From Roseiarcus sp963721905 (GTDB taxonomy: Bacteria > Pseudomonadota > Alphaproteobacteria > Rhizobiales > Beijerinckiaceae), in contig CAVRMF010000030.1 in assembly GCA_963721905.1 (NCBI GenBank), positions 62,001 through 126,000 of the forward strand: a stretch of 64,000 nt of DNA, written 5' to 3'. The notes under the pieces were generated by a model. That model searched no databases. It was not told where the DNA came from and worked only from the letters and a program-made list of their open reading frames with translations. Below, piece by piece: positions 1 to 10,672 of the stretch (the first letter of the stretch is position 1; the number at the start of each line of letters is the position of its first letter). A program made the position numbers and the translations under genes.

Positions 1-806
1 AGCTTAACCGGCAACACCCGCCATCGCGACCGCCGCCGGGCGCGAATGGACGCGCGTGAGATCGCGTTGGCGCTGGCCCGCTTCTCTCGCGCCGAACCGC
101 CGCCGCTCATTATGCCGCCGATGACCGCGTCGCGAGACGCGGTGACCCTGCTGACGGATAAGAGACCGAGGCCCTCGCGATAGCCATCGGCGCACCGCAT
201 GTGCACGTTCCAGCCAAGGCTTCGCGCTATCCACACCGTTGCAGACCCCCGGCAGGCGACTGGGCGCACTTTTGCAGCTGATTTCCTGCACCGAGTAACC
301 CATTGATTCCATTGACGCCGAGTCGCAATGCAAAAATCTTGCAGACTGTGCGAGAACTCGGTCCGGGGCTCCGTACTGTCGCTCAGAGAATGAAATTTCG
401 CGATTTTTTCAGCTCTCCTCGATCGTAGGCCTCGAAATCCGGGCAGCGCTTGATGTCCGCCGGAGTTTTCGCACGGTCTGCTTGATTTCTGCTCCACCGG
501 CAACGCCCGCCCGCCTCAGGTCGATTTGGCCGGTTTGCTTAAAGGCATCAGTGAAGCGGACCACGAGACGAACTTTCGGCGTGCCGCGATCTTCCGCCGA
601 CGCGCGGCGCGGCCCTGCATTGGCGGAAAATTGGCGATATGGTAACTGCGCGTGGCTGTCGAACCGTCGGCTACGCGTTTGGATGCAGAGGGCGCCGGGA
701 TGTTCTGCCGCAATTGTCGCCGACCAATTCCGCGAGGCTGGCGCGCCGGCATGTCCGATGCTGCGATGTCCGAAATTGCAGCTGCGAACGTCGACGGACT
801 TCGCCT
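1..806. other. Left edge, no supportable gene
   Basis: About 800 bases before the antiporter operon. Open frames here are arginine/proline-rich on both strands, as expected of GC-rich non-coding or antisense sequence, and none shows a recognisable domain. The first 180 bases are open in frame 1 on the plus strand and could be the tail of a gene starting outside the window, but I cannot identify it. The promoter of the antiporter operon should lie in the right part of this stretch. Confidence 0.4.
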
Positions 807-1307
807 TTGAGCGCGCGTGAAGATGACCGGCCGCCGCGACTCGCGAGCGCCGCGGCGTCGCGAGCGGTCCTCTTCCTCGCCTTCTGGCTGGCGATTTCCG
901 GCTGGAAGCCGGCGGATCTCCCGGTCGGGCTCGCCGCGGTGGCCGGCGCGACCTGGGTCAGTCTCGCTCTTCTGCCGGCCCGAAGGGCGCGGCTTCGGCT
1001 CGGCGCGCTCGGGAGGCTTGCAGTCAGTTTTTTCCGCGGGTCGGTCGTCTCGGGATTCGACGTGGCGAGACGCGCCTTGCGTCCCGACCTCGACCTGCGC
1101 CCCGGGTTTGTGACGGCGCCTTTGCGTTTGCCGCCGGGCAACGCGCGCAACGCGTTCTCCGCGCTCGCGAGCCTCATGCCGGGCACGCTGCCTGTCGGAA
1201 TGGACGAGCACTCGCTCCTCATTCACGGCCTCGATGTCGCTCAGCCCATCGCGCAGGACGTGGCCCGCGAGGAGACCCTCTTCATGCGGGCGCTCGGCGA
1301 TGAATGA
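807..1307 (+). CDS. mrpE: Mrp/Mnh antiporter subunit E
   Basis: Small inner-membrane subunit of the Mrp-type multisubunit monovalent cation/proton antiporter. About 166 residues when started at the TTG at 807, which matches the usual 160 or so for MnhE. Two hydrophobic segments lie in the first 60 residues (around LFLAFWLAISGW and AGATWVSLALL), followed by the soluble tail typical of the family (NALASLMPGTL-like segment, here NAFSALASLMPGTLPVG, then a conserved HGLD element). An ATG at 639 would add an unrelated arginine-rich leader, so I prefer TTG 807. The stop overlaps the start of subunit F by 8 bases, so the genes are translationally coupled. Confidence 0.85.
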   Translation: MSAREDDRPPRLASAAASRAVLFLAFWLAISGWKPADLPVGLAAVAGATWVSLALLPARRARLRLGALGRLAVSFFRGSVVSGFDVARRALRPDLDLRPGFVTAPLRLPPGNARNAFSALASLMPGTLPVGMDEHSLLIHGLDVAQPIAQDVAREETLFMRALGDE

Positions 1308-1584
1308 CGCCCTTCTCGTCGCGGCGGGCTTTATCCTGCTGACGGTCGCGGCCGGGCTCGTCCGGCTGCTAAGGGGACCGGGCGACTTCGACCGGATGAT
1401 GGCCGTCCAGCTGCTGGGCACCGGAGGTATCGCTGCGCTCCTCTTGATCGCGTCGGCGACGACCGTCGCCGGCGTCGAGGACGTTGCGCTCGGCCTTGCG
1501 CTTCTCGCGGCCTTCGCCTCGATCGCCTTCGTCAACAGCGCCGACATGGACGGCCCTGAATCTTTGGAGGGCGAGGACGGATGA
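1300..1584 (+). CDS. mrpF: Mrp/Mnh antiporter subunit F
   Basis: 94-residue inner-membrane protein with three predicted membrane helices and the family pattern RGP-x-DR-x(2)A near residue 25 (here LLRGPGDFDRMMAVQ), the hallmark of MnhF/MrpF. The ATG at 1300 gives the normal N-terminus (MNDALLVAAGF); an upstream in-frame ATG at 1234 would only read antisense-like sequence inside mrpE. It sits between subunits E and G with overlaps on both sides, and acts as one of the small subunits required for assembly of the complex. Confidence 0.9.
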   Translation: MNDALLVAAGFILLTVAAGLVRLLRGPGDFDRMMAVQLLGTGGIAALLLIASATTVAGVEDVALGLALLAAFASIAFVNSADMDGPESLEGEDG

Positions 1585-1874
1585 GTCTGGCGCTCGATCT
1601 TTTCAGCCTCATTGCGATCGGCGCGGGCGCGTTTTTCTTTTTCGCCGGCGCGGTCGGGCTCCTGCGCTTTCCTGACTCGCTCACCCGCCTGCATGCCTTG
1701 ACCAAGGCGGACAATCTCGGTCTCGGCCTCATCGTGCTTGGGCTCTTGCCTCGTGCGGGAAGCCTGCTCGATGCGCTGAGGCTCATTGCCATCTGGGCCT
1801 TCGTCCAATTGTCCGGCGCCGCGACCGCGCAACTGATCGGGCGCGCGCTCAGCCGTCGGAGAACGGCCGGGTGA
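1581..1874 (+). CDS. mrpG: Mrp/Mnh antiporter subunit G
   Basis: 97-residue membrane protein with three hydrophobic segments and the MnhG signature around residues 25-50 (VGLLRFPDSLTRLHALTKADNLG as read in frame, with conserved RFPD-x(2)TR-H-A). Length equals the family norm. ATG 1581 overlaps the mrpF stop codon by four bases (ATGA), and its own stop overlaps the GTG of the next gene. Small subunit of the Mrp cation/proton antiporter. Confidence 0.92.
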   Translation: MSLALDLFSLIAIGAGAFFFFAGAVGLLRFPDSLTRLHALTKADNLGLGLIVLGLLPRAGSLLDALRLIAIWAFVQLSGAATAQLIGRALSRRRTAG

Positions 1875-2818
1875 GCATTCTTCAGGTCCTCGATCTCGGT
1901 CTTGCGATCCTGGTTTTGGCCGTCGCCGGCTGGACGATCGCCGCGCGCGAGCTCTTCGCCTCGGTGGTCGGCTATGTCGCCTACGGGCTCCTGCTCTCGA
2001 TCGTCTGGATCCGGCTCTATGCGCCAGACGTAGCGCTGACCGAGGCCGCCATCGGCAGCGGCGTGACCGGCGTCCTGCTGGTCACAACGGGGGCGCGCCT
2101 CAGAGGCGCCGGGGGCGTCGAAGCCGCCGAGCCGCCGGGCCTCTCCCAACGGTTCCTGGCTGGCGCTCTCGCGGTCCTCGTCGCCGCGGCGCTTGCGGCC
2201 GTCATCCTGCAATTACCCGAACCGGCGCCGACACTCGCGCCGCAGGCGCGCGACGGGCTCGCCGCGACCGGTCTCGGAAATCCGGTCACCGCGGTGCTGA
2301 TCGCCTATCGCTCCTTCGACACGATGCTTGAAAAGGTCGTGCTGGTGCTGGCGGTGGTCGGCGTGTGGTCGCTCGCTCCCGACCGGTTTTGGGGAGGCGC
2401 TCCCGCGCCGCTCGGCCGGGCGAGGCCAGAGGGCGCGCTCTTGTTCCTCGATCAGGCCTTGGTCCCGCTCGGGATCCTGGTCGGGATCCACATGTTCTGG
2501 GTCGGCGCGGACGGGCCGGGCGGCGCCTTTCAGGCGGGCGCCATTCTCGCCGCGATGTGGATGATCGTGATGATCTCGAGGCTGACCGAGCCGCCTCGCG
2601 TCGGCGCGCGCTGGCTGCGGCTCGCGCTCATTGCCGGCCCTGCGGTCTTTCTCGCGGTCGGCCTCGCGGGGCCGGGAATGGCCGGTAGTTTTTTCGCCTA
2701 TCCCGCCGGTTTCGCGAAGCCGATCATCCTCTTCATCGAGGCCTTCATGCTGCTCACGATCGCGGTGACGCTCCCGATGCTGGTCGCGGGCCCGCCGCGC
2801 CGGAGTCCGGAGCGATGA
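1871..2818 (+). CDS. Fused MrpA C-terminal (MbhD/DUF4040-like) and MrpB protein
   Basis: 315-residue polytopic membrane protein that joins two parts usually found at the end of MrpA and in MrpB. Residues 1-90 match the MbhD/DUF4040 type (pattern LYAPDVALTEAAIGSG, with a conserved acidic residue in a helix), residues 100-180 resemble the MbhE-like linker (VTAVLIAYRSFDTMLE), and residues 190-310 are an MnhB domain (RPEGALLFLDQALVPLG, GADGPGGAFQAGAILA). Start is GTG 1871, overlapping the mrpG stop (GTGA). Because this operon has no full-length MrpA, this fusion supplies the MrpA C-terminal half. Proton or sodium path function is inferred from the family. Confidence 0.88.
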   Translation: MSILQVLDLGLAILVLAVAGWTIAARELFASVVGYVAYGLLLSIVWIRLYAPDVALTEAAIGSGVTGVLLVTTGARLRGAGGVEAAEPPGLSQRFLAGALAVLVAAALAAVILQLPEPAPTLAPQARDGLAATGLGNPVTAVLIAYRSFDTMLEKVVLVLAVVGVWSLAPDRFWGGAPAPLGRARPEGALLFLDQALVPLGILVGIHMFWVGADGPGGAFQAGAILAAMWMIVMISRLTEPPRVGARWLRLALIAGPAVFLAVGLAGPGMAGSFFAYPAGFAKPIILFIEAFMLLTIAVTLPMLVAGPPRRSPER

Positions 2819-3159
2819 GCGCGGCGACGCTGGCGGGACTGGTGGGGGCGGCGCTGGTCGGGCTCGGGCTCTACGGCCTCATCGTCGATCCGCAGCCGCT
2901 TCGCAAGATTCTCGCCTTCAACCTGATCGGCAGCGGCGTCTTCCTCGTGTTCGGCATTATCGCGCGCAGGGGAGCGGCATCCGGCTTTCCCTTCGATCCC
3001 GTGCCGCAGGCGATGGTGATCACCGGCATCGTCGTCGCGTTCGCGGCCAGCGCGCTTGCCGTGGCCCTGATCCTCCGGCTCCAGGAGGAGACTGGCAATG
3101 TCTCGTTCGATTCCGACGCGCCGGCCAAGCCTCCGGGCGACGGAGCAGGCAGCCCATGA
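2815..3159 (+). CDS. mrpC: Mrp/Mnh antiporter subunit C (NuoK-like)
   Basis: 114-residue membrane protein with three helices, homologous to complex I subunit NuoK. The family motif lies near residues 32-50 (KILAFNLIGSGVFLVFG) and again near residue 62-75 (DPVPQAMVITGIVVAFA), the second being the DP-x-PQA-x-x-I-T-I-V element of MnhC. ATG 2815 overlaps the preceding stop by four bases; the stop overlaps the next start by four bases. It completes the membrane core of the antiporter with the D-type subunits that follow. Confidence 0.92.
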   Translation: MSAATLAGLVGAALVGLGLYGLIVDPQPLRKILAFNLIGSGVFLVFGIIARRGAASGFPFDPVPQAMVITGIVVAFAASALAVALILRLQEETGNVSFDSDAPAKPPGDGAGSP

Positions 3160-4664
3160 TCGAGACGCCTTCGGCTCTCGCGGCGACAGCGGGCGGGTCT
3201 CTGCTCGTGCTCGCGATCCTGGCGCCGGTCGCCGGGATTCTGCTGTCGTTCGTGCTCGGTGGGCGGTTCGCCGAGCGCGTCGCGCTCAGTCTCACGCCGC
3301 TCGGGCTCGCCATCGCGGTCGCCATCGCCGTTCTGGTCTGGCGTTCGGGAGCGCCGCTCGTCTATAACGTCGCCGGACTTCCGCCGCCGCTCGGCATCGC
3401 GCTCCGCGCCGACGGCATATCCTGCGTCATGCTGGTGACGGCGGCCCTGGTAATCGCCGCCGCCGCCTTCTACGCCCGCGCCAATTTCGCCACGCCCGAG
3501 GGGGTCATGGAAGCGCGCGCGCCGCTGGCGTTCTGGATTCTCATTCAGGCGGTCTGGGCGGCGCTCACCATACTTTTCGTTGGCGGAGATCTGTTCAACC
3601 TCTATGTCGCGCTGGAGCTCCTGACCTTCGCCGCGGTCCCGCTGGTCTGCCTCGGGGGAAAGCCGGAGACGCTTGTCGCGGCGCTGCGCTATCTCATGTT
3701 TGCGCTCTTCGGCTCCGTCTTCTACCTGCTCGGCGCCGCGCTGCTCTACGGCGCCTATGGGACGCTCGACATCGTGCTGCTCGCAGAGCGCATGCGGGCC
3801 CTCCCGGCCGTGTGGCTCGCGGCCGGACTGATGACGGCCGGGCTGCTCGCCAAGACCGCCCTCTTTCCCCTGCATCTGTGGCTGCCTCCCGCGCACGCCA
3901 ACGCGCCGGCAGCCGCAAGCGCGGTCCTCTCCGGACTGGTCGTCAAAGGCTCGTTCTTCCTGACGGTCCGCCTGTGGTTCTCTGTGCTGCCGGCTCTTCC
4001 GGGGGGCGCGGCGCAGGCGGTTCTCGGGACGCTCGGGTCGGCCGCAATCCTGTTCGGCAGCGTGCTGGCGCTGAGGCAGCCGCGGCTGAAGCTCCTCATC
4101 GCCTATTCGACGCTGGCGCAGATCGGCTACCTCTTCCTGATCTTTCCGCTCGCCTCGGGCGCGCATCCGTGGATCGCGGACGGGTGGAGCGGCGGAATGA
4201 TGCAGACGCTCTCTCACGCCTTCGCCAAGGCGGCGATGTTCATGTCGGCGGGCCTCCTCGCCGAGTCGCTCGGCCACGACCGGATCGCCGAGTTCGCCGG
4301 CGCCGGCCGCGCGATGCCGGCGACCTTCTTCGCCCTCGGCCTCGGCGGACTGTCGCTGATGGGCCTGCCGCCGAGCGGCGGCTTCGCCGCGAAATGGCTG
4401 CTTCTGCGGGCTTCCGTTGCGGCCGGCCAATGGCCGTGGGCGATCGTGATGCTCGCCGGCGGGCTGCTCGCCGCTGGATACGTCTATCGAATCCTCGCCC
4501 CGGCGCTCTCGGACGGCGCGATTGCCTTGAAGGCGCCGCCGCAACGGAGCCGGGAGGCCATCGCCCTGGCGCTGGCGGTCGTGGCGGTGGCGCTCGGCTT
4601 CGCGCCGCAATCGTTTTTCGACTTTCTTCAGATCGGCCGCGCGGCCGCGACGGCGCTACCATGA
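3156..4664 (+). CDS. mrpD: Mrp/Mnh antiporter subunit D (NuoN/NuoM-like)
   Basis: 502-residue protein with about 14 membrane helices, family of proton-pumping complex I subunits (Proton_antipo_M). Features seen: GGDLFNLYVALELLTFA around residues 145-160 with the functional glutamate in the helix, LLAKTALFPLHLWLPPAHANAPAAASAVLSGLVVK pattern around 230-265 with the conserved lysine and histidines, and LLIAYSTLAQIGYL around 315-328. Start ATG 3156 overlaps the mrpC stop. Likely ion-translocating subunit of the complex. Confidence 0.92.
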   Translation: MIETPSALAATAGGSLLVLAILAPVAGILLSFVLGGRFAERVALSLTPLGLAIAVAIAVLVWRSGAPLVYNVAGLPPPLGIALRADGISCVMLVTAALVIAAAAFYARANFATPEGVMEARAPLAFWILIQAVWAALTILFVGGDLFNLYVALELLTFAAVPLVCLGGKPETLVAALRYLMFALFGSVFYLLGAALLYGAYGTLDIVLLAERMRALPAVWLAAGLMTAGLLAKTALFPLHLWLPPAHANAPAAASAVLSGLVVKGSFFLTVRLWFSVLPALPGGAAQAVLGTLGSAAILFGSVLALRQPRLKLLIAYSTLAQIGYLFLIFPLASGAHPWIADGWSGGMMQTLSHAFAKAAMFMSAGLLAESLGHDRIAEFAGAGRAMPATFFALGLGGLSLMGLPPSGGFAAKWLLLRASVAAGQWPWAIVMLAGGLLAAGYVYRILAPALSDGAIALKAPPQRSREAIALALAVVAVALGFAPQSFFDFLQIGRAAATALP

Positions 4665-6301
4665 CCGGCGCGGCCACCGTCCTCGGCCCCTGGCTGCTCG
4701 CCGCAACGCCGGCCGTCCCGCTCCTCTTCCTGGCGGCGTGTTTCTCGGGGAGATTGCGCAGCGAGGCGCTGGCGCTCCAATGGCTCGCGCCGGTTCCCGC
4801 CCTGGCGGCCGCGGTCCTCGCGATCGCCGGCGGCCCGTTCGCGGTCGAGGCGCCCGCGCTGCGCATGAGTCTCAAGCTCGATCTGCCGGGCGCGCTCATC
4901 CTCGCGGCGGCTTCGCTGCTATGGATCGTCGTCAGCGCCGCAACGTTTTCCGGCGAGGCGCGAAAGCCGAACGAGCGCTTCGCCGTCTCGTGGCTGTTGA
5001 CGCTCGCCGGCAGTCTCGGCGTCTTCGTCGCCGCCGATCTGCTGACCTTCTATCTCGTCTACGCGCTCGTCAGCATTCCGGCCTATGAGCTCATCGTCGG
5101 CGACGGCGCGTCCTCGTCGAGACGCGCCGGCGGCGTCTATATGGCCTTTACGATTCTCGGCGAGGCGCTTCTGCTGATGGCCTTCGCGCTGCTCGCGGCG
5201 GGGGAGCCCAGCGGGAGTCTCCGGATCGACGACGTCATGGCGGCGCTGCCCACGTCGCCCTGGCGCGACGCGGCGCTCGCGCTCGTCATCGTCGGCTTCG
5301 GGATGAAAATGGCCTTGGCGCCGCTCAACGGCTGGATGCCGCTAACCTATGCCGCAGCGCCCATTCCCGCTGCGGCCGTGCTGAGCGGGGCGGCGGTGAA
5401 GGCCGGCGTGATCGGCCTCATCCGCTTTCTTCCCTTCGCCGCGCCGATGCAAGGGTGGGGCGAGGCGCTCGCGGCAATCGGATTTGTCTCCGCCTTCTAT
5501 GGCGTGGCGATCGGGATCACGCAGCAGAATCCCAAGACCATCCTCGCCTATTCGAGCATCAGCCAGATGGGCGTGATCGCCGCGGCGGTCGGCATGGCGC
5601 TCGCTTCCGGCGACGCCGGCGCGCCATTCAAGGCCGCCTTCTACGCAGCCAATCATGCGCTGGTGAAGGGCGCGCTGTTCCTCGCCGTCGGCGTCGCTGC
5701 CGCGACGGACCTTCGTCGCGACCGGTGGCCTCTGATTCTGACGGCGGTGCTCGCGCTGAGTCTCGCCGGACTGCCCTTCACCGGCGGCGCGCTGGCGAAG
5801 CTCTCGGCTAAAGGTCCGCTCGGATATGGCCTCGCCGCAAGCCTCGCCAATGCTTCGGCGGCCGGGACGGCGCTGCTCATGCTGCATTTCGTCACGCGCC
5901 TTGCGGGGACAGCTTCTCGGGACGAAGAGACGGAGGCGCCGACCGCGATCGTCCGGTTTTGGCCTGCGATCGCGATCGGCGCGATTTTCGTGCCCTGGCT
6001 CCTCTATCCTGCCGTCGGTAACCCGCTGGACGCAGTGAGCGTCGCCGCGCTGTGGGACGGGTTGTGGCCGATCATGATCGGCGCCGGGCTGGCGCTGGCG
6101 CTTCGGCGCTGGGGTGCGGGCCTTCCACGCATTCCCGAAGGCGACACGGTCGTCGCGGCGGAGGCTGCGTTCAATTCGAGCTTTGCGTTGAGCGGGTTCT
6201 TCGAGAGCCTCGACGCGCGACTGCGACGATGGCCGGTTGCCAGCCTATCGCTTCTGGCGATCGCCCTCCTTCTGGCCGCAATGGCCTGTTATAGGGGTTG
6301 A
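4661..6301 (+). CDS. Second MrpA/MrpD-like proton-conducting subunit
   Basis: 546-residue membrane protein of the same superfamily as MrpD and the N-terminal part of MrpA. Seen in order: FYLVYALVSIPAYELI near residue 130 (functional Glu), GFGMKMALAPLNGWMPLTYAAAPIPAAAVLSG around 208-240, and ILAYSSISQMGV near 300. Start ATG 4661 overlaps the mrpD stop (ATGA). Together with the 1871-2818 fusion it appears to replace the large MrpA subunit, which is not present as one protein. It is the last gene of the operon; about 170 bases follow before the next gene. Confidence 0.88.
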   Translation: MTGAATVLGPWLLAATPAVPLLFLAACFSGRLRSEALALQWLAPVPALAAAVLAIAGGPFAVEAPALRMSLKLDLPGALILAAASLLWIVVSAATFSGEARKPNERFAVSWLLTLAGSLGVFVAADLLTFYLVYALVSIPAYELIVGDGASSSRRAGGVYMAFTILGEALLLMAFALLAAGEPSGSLRIDDVMAALPTSPWRDAALALVIVGFGMKMALAPLNGWMPLTYAAAPIPAAAVLSGAAVKAGVIGLIRFLPFAAPMQGWGEALAAIGFVSAFYGVAIGITQQNPKTILAYSSISQMGVIAAAVGMALASGDAGAPFKAAFYAANHALVKGALFLAVGVAAATDLRRDRWPLILTAVLALSLAGLPFTGGALAKLSAKGPLGYGLAASLANASAAGTALLMLHFVTRLAGTASRDEETEAPTAIVRFWPAIAIGAIFVPWLLYPAVGNPLDAVSVAALWDGLWPIMIGAGLALALRRWGAGLPRIPEGDTVVAAEAAFNSSFALSGFFESLDARLRRWPVASLSLLAIALLLAAMACYRG

Positions 6302-6473
6302 GCGGCCTGCTCGTCCGTTCTTGTCATGTCGCAATTGTGCCCAAGTTCAGACGCCTGCGCGCTTACACCGCGAACAGTATTCCCATTTGCGATTGGAGAC
6401 GAGTGCTGTATTAATGCTCCGATGGGGATGATTCGGACTGATGTAAACACCGGGGTCGCGCCAAGGACAGAAT

Positions 6474-6833
6474 ATGAAGACCGGAACCGTAAAATGGTTC
6501 AACGCTCAAAAGGGACACGGATTTATTCGTCCCGACGACGGCAGTCCGAATATTGTGGTTCACTTGTCCGCTGTTCACAGCGCCGGGATGAGTTGCTTGG
6601 AAGGGGGTCAAAGGGTCATCTTCGAAATTCAACGGGACGAGCGCACCGGCAGCATATCCGCCATTGCGCTGACGCCGTTCGAGTTTGACTCCTTTCGGGA
6701 CGATCGGGCGTCCCCGAAAATTCATCAAACCGCGACCACGCCGCCCTTCAATGGTCGTTTCACGACAGCAAATCCGTTCGATATCATTGCCGCCTCGATC
6801 TCGTCGGCATTGGGAATGCGCTCGCGGCACTAA
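6474..6833 (+). CDS. Cold-shock-domain protein with C-terminal extension
   Basis: 119 residues. Residues 1-68 form a cold-shock domain (MKTGTVKWFNAQKGHGFI) that normally binds single-stranded RNA or DNA. The nucleic-acid motifs are atypical: RNP1 reads KGHGFI rather than KGFGFI, and RNP2 reads IVVHLS instead of VFVHFS, so several stacking aromatics are missing. Residues 70-119 are a non-conserved polar tail absent from typical 67-70-residue Csp proteins. AAGGA lies 7 bases before ATG 6474. Free-standing gene; its target is unknown. Confidence 0.85.
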   Translation: MKTGTVKWFNAQKGHGFIRPDDGSPNIVVHLSAVHSAGMSCLEGGQRVIFEIQRDERTGSISAIALTPFEFDSFRDDRASPKIHQTATTPPFNGRFTTANPFDIIAASISSALGMRSRH

Positions 6834-6858
6834 GGATCTTTATGGGCCTGCGGCACCA

Positions 6859-7488
6859 CTAGCCGCGGGCGGTTCCGGATGCAGGCGCCGACGCGCCGAC
6901 GGAGTCTCCATTCAGCAGCGTTCCTGACCCCGTCCCGCACCGCCTCAGGCAGGCGATCGCGGACGCGAGCGATCCCTCCAGGGGACGAACCCGGTCAGCG
7001 GCGACCAAGAAGACCGACCCGGACAGCGGGTTCGGCGAATTCGGGAGAAACACGGCGACAAGATCTTTGCCGACATGATCGGTCTGGACACCGATCCGCC
7101 AGGCGTCGCCGAGACGCGCGAGCACAACCGGGTGCTCTGCCGTCTCGCCGAAGCCGAGCACGCTCGTCCCCGCCTGTTTCAGATACTCGTAGCCCGGCAG
7201 CATCGACAGTACGGACCCCTCGAGCCCGCGCACGAAACGCTGCGCCGCGTGGGTCTGGGCGAACAGGCCCGCGAGGAAGCACAGAAGGGCGAGCACGAGG
7301 ATCGCGAGGATCGTCGTGGCGCTTGGCGCGGAGGCGAGACGATCGGGGATGAGCGCCGCGACGGGTTTCAGCCCGCGGCTCACAAATTGGAACGCCTTGC
7401 TGAGCACAAAGGCGAGGACCACGATCGGCGTCAGAAAGAGGACGCCGCCGAGGATCGTCGTCCCGACGAAGTGAGATAGTGTTTTCAT
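6859..7488 (-). CDS. DUF502 family membrane protein
   Basis: 209 residues. Two membrane helices are visible (residues 7-35, VGTTILGGVLFLTPIVVLAFVLSKAF split by charged ends; residues 60-80, ATTILAILVLALLCFLAGLFA), followed by a soluble domain with a PNSPNPLSGSVFLV element near residue 155, which is characteristic of DUF502. I chose the ATG at 7488 because GGAGG lies five bases upstream and the protein then starts MKTLSHF; an ATG 13 codons earlier has no good ribosome site. Function unknown; the family is widespread in bacteria and chloroplasts. Confidence 0.82.
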   Translation of the reverse strand: MKTLSHFVGTTILGGVLFLTPIVVLAFVLSKAFQFVSRGLKPVAALIPDRLASAPSATTILAILVLALLCFLAGLFAQTHAAQRFVRGLEGSVLSMLPGYEYLKQAGTSVLGFGETAEHPVVLARLGDAWRIGVQTDHVGKDLVAVFLPNSPNPLSGSVFLVAADRVRPLEGSLASAIACLRRCGTGSGTLLNGDSVGASAPASGTARG

Positions 7489-7711
7489 GCGGGCCTCCAC
7501 TGCCGGATCGATGTCCGCGCGCGCCATCGCTCTCCATGGCGGTCAAACTCCGCAATGAAGTGGCTGCCAAAATCACGCGCGCGCGGATCGCCGAGGCGGT
7601 TATCGGAGCAGTGGGAGCCCAAGTAAACCCGCGTCTTCCGCGACCGATCGTTCGGGCGCGACGGCGTGCTTCTCGGAAAGCTTGCAGATCAATTGGCGGT
7701 CGCCCGCGCGC

Positions 7712-7741
7712 AACGAAAACGGCCGCCTCCTGCGGGCGGCC
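7712..7741 (-). terminator. Probable intrinsic terminator after the DUF2950 gene
   Basis: Read on the minus strand: GGCCGCC, loop CGCAGGA, GGCGGCC, then GTTTTCGTT. A perfect 7-bp GC stem followed by a short T-rich run, located about 70 bases past the DUF2950 stop codon. Confidence 0.6.
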
Positions 7742-7809
7742 GAGATTGGGAACCGGCTCCGCCGGGCTATCGAATGGATTACCTCTACGGGCGCCACGCC
7801 AAATCACAG

Positions 7810-8709
7810 CTATTCGACTGGGGTCCAGCTTGCATCGGGATCGTACTGGGTCATCGAGGCGCCGAGAGCGGCGGTGTTCGGCCCGAGGTTCTTCTGGTAA
7901 ACGACGCCGTTCTGGCCGCACAGGAAGGTCTCAACGCCGCTATCGCCGTAATTTGCCGGCCACGCGACCATCGCATGACCGGCGATCATGTGGCCGTTGA
8001 TGAGGTAGGAATGCGCACCGCCCAGCGCCGCCGGTCCCTGCGCGGTGAGGATCCTGAAGTAGTAGCCGTTGTAGGGCTCCGGCTTTTCGTTCGAGCGCTC
8101 GGCGAGATTGGCGTCCTCGACCAGGCCGTCGAGCGGCGAGATGTCAGCCTGGCTTTCCGCCTGCCAGTAGAGGCCGTCGTGCTTACCCGGCGTGGAGATG
8201 AACTTCGTCGCGTATTCGCGCAGTCCGTTGCCGTCCCGGTCCAGCCTGAAATATTCGTCCTGAGCCTCCACGTAAGGCTCGCAGGCCGCGATCGCGCCCA
8301 GTTCGTCGTAGCCGATCCGACGGTTGGTCATCTCCTCCTTGCCCCGGACAGGGTCGAACTTCCAGCCAGCGTCGGTCTTCACCAGCGGCAGCGGCAACGT
8401 CCAGCCGTTCTTTCCAACCCGCAGCAGTTTTGTGCCGCCGGGGCCGTCGTCGATCGCGGTCAGCGCGGCCGCCGCTTCATTGAACTCCTTCAGGTTCTCG
8501 GCGTCCTCGGCAGGGTCGCCCGATCTCAGGAGTGCCGCGCCCTCCTTGCCGAGGATGCGGTCGCCGAAGCCTGGAGTCTGGGCTTTGGCGGAATCGACGA
8601 GGTCCTTCACGGCTGCTTCCGCAGTCGGATAAGTCTCTTGGGCAAGCGCTGGAAGCGCTGCGGCGATCAAGACGGCCATCGCAAGAATGCCGCCGATTCT
8701 CATTGCCAT
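7810..8709 (-). CDS. DUF2950 family secreted protein
   Basis: 299 residues. A signal peptide (hydrophobic residues about 5-22, ending ALAQ) precedes the DUF2950 domain, which fills the protein: TAEAAVKDLVDSAK near the start, RLDRDGNGLREYATKFIS in the middle and GGAHSYLINGHMIAGHAMVAWPANYG near the end. ATG 8709 is preferred because GAGG lies nine bases upstream. It lies directly after the DUF3300 gene on the same strand (94-base gap); these two families are often neighbours, which suggests one envelope function, but no activity is known. Confidence 0.88.
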   Translation of the reverse strand: MAMRIGGILAMAVLIAAALPALAQETYPTAEAAVKDLVDSAKAQTPGFGDRILGKEGAALLRSGDPAEDAENLKEFNEAAAALTAIDDGPGGTKLLRVGKNGWTLPLPLVKTDAGWKFDPVRGKEEMTNRRIGYDELGAIAACEPYVEAQDEYFRLDRDGNGLREYATKFISTPGKHDGLYWQAESQADISPLDGLVEDANLAERSNEKPEPYNGYYFRILTAQGPAALGGAHSYLINGHMIAGHAMVAWPANYGDSGVETFLCGQNGVVYQKNLGPNTAALGASMTQYDPDASWTPVE

Positions 8710-8803
8710 CGTCGTTGTCCTCGTCCGCGTTCCCGTCATGGACTCGCCCTTTCCATTGCCGGCGAGCGCCGGCGCGCATGCCACGCGCCACTCAGCACAG
8801 CCA

Positions 8804-10672
<1,869 letters not shown>

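Noticed and set aside
482..820. Small plus-strand ORF upstream of mrpE
   Set aside because: No domain or ribosome site; composition like non-coding GC-rich DNA.
516..1832. Long minus-strand open frame opposite mrpE-mrpG
   Set aside because: Arg/Glu/Pro-rich antisense translation of well-supported antiporter genes; no domain.
2871..4610. 579-codon minus-strand open frame opposite mrpC/mrpD
   Set aside because: Highly charged, low-complexity antisense of conserved membrane genes; typical GC-rich shadow.
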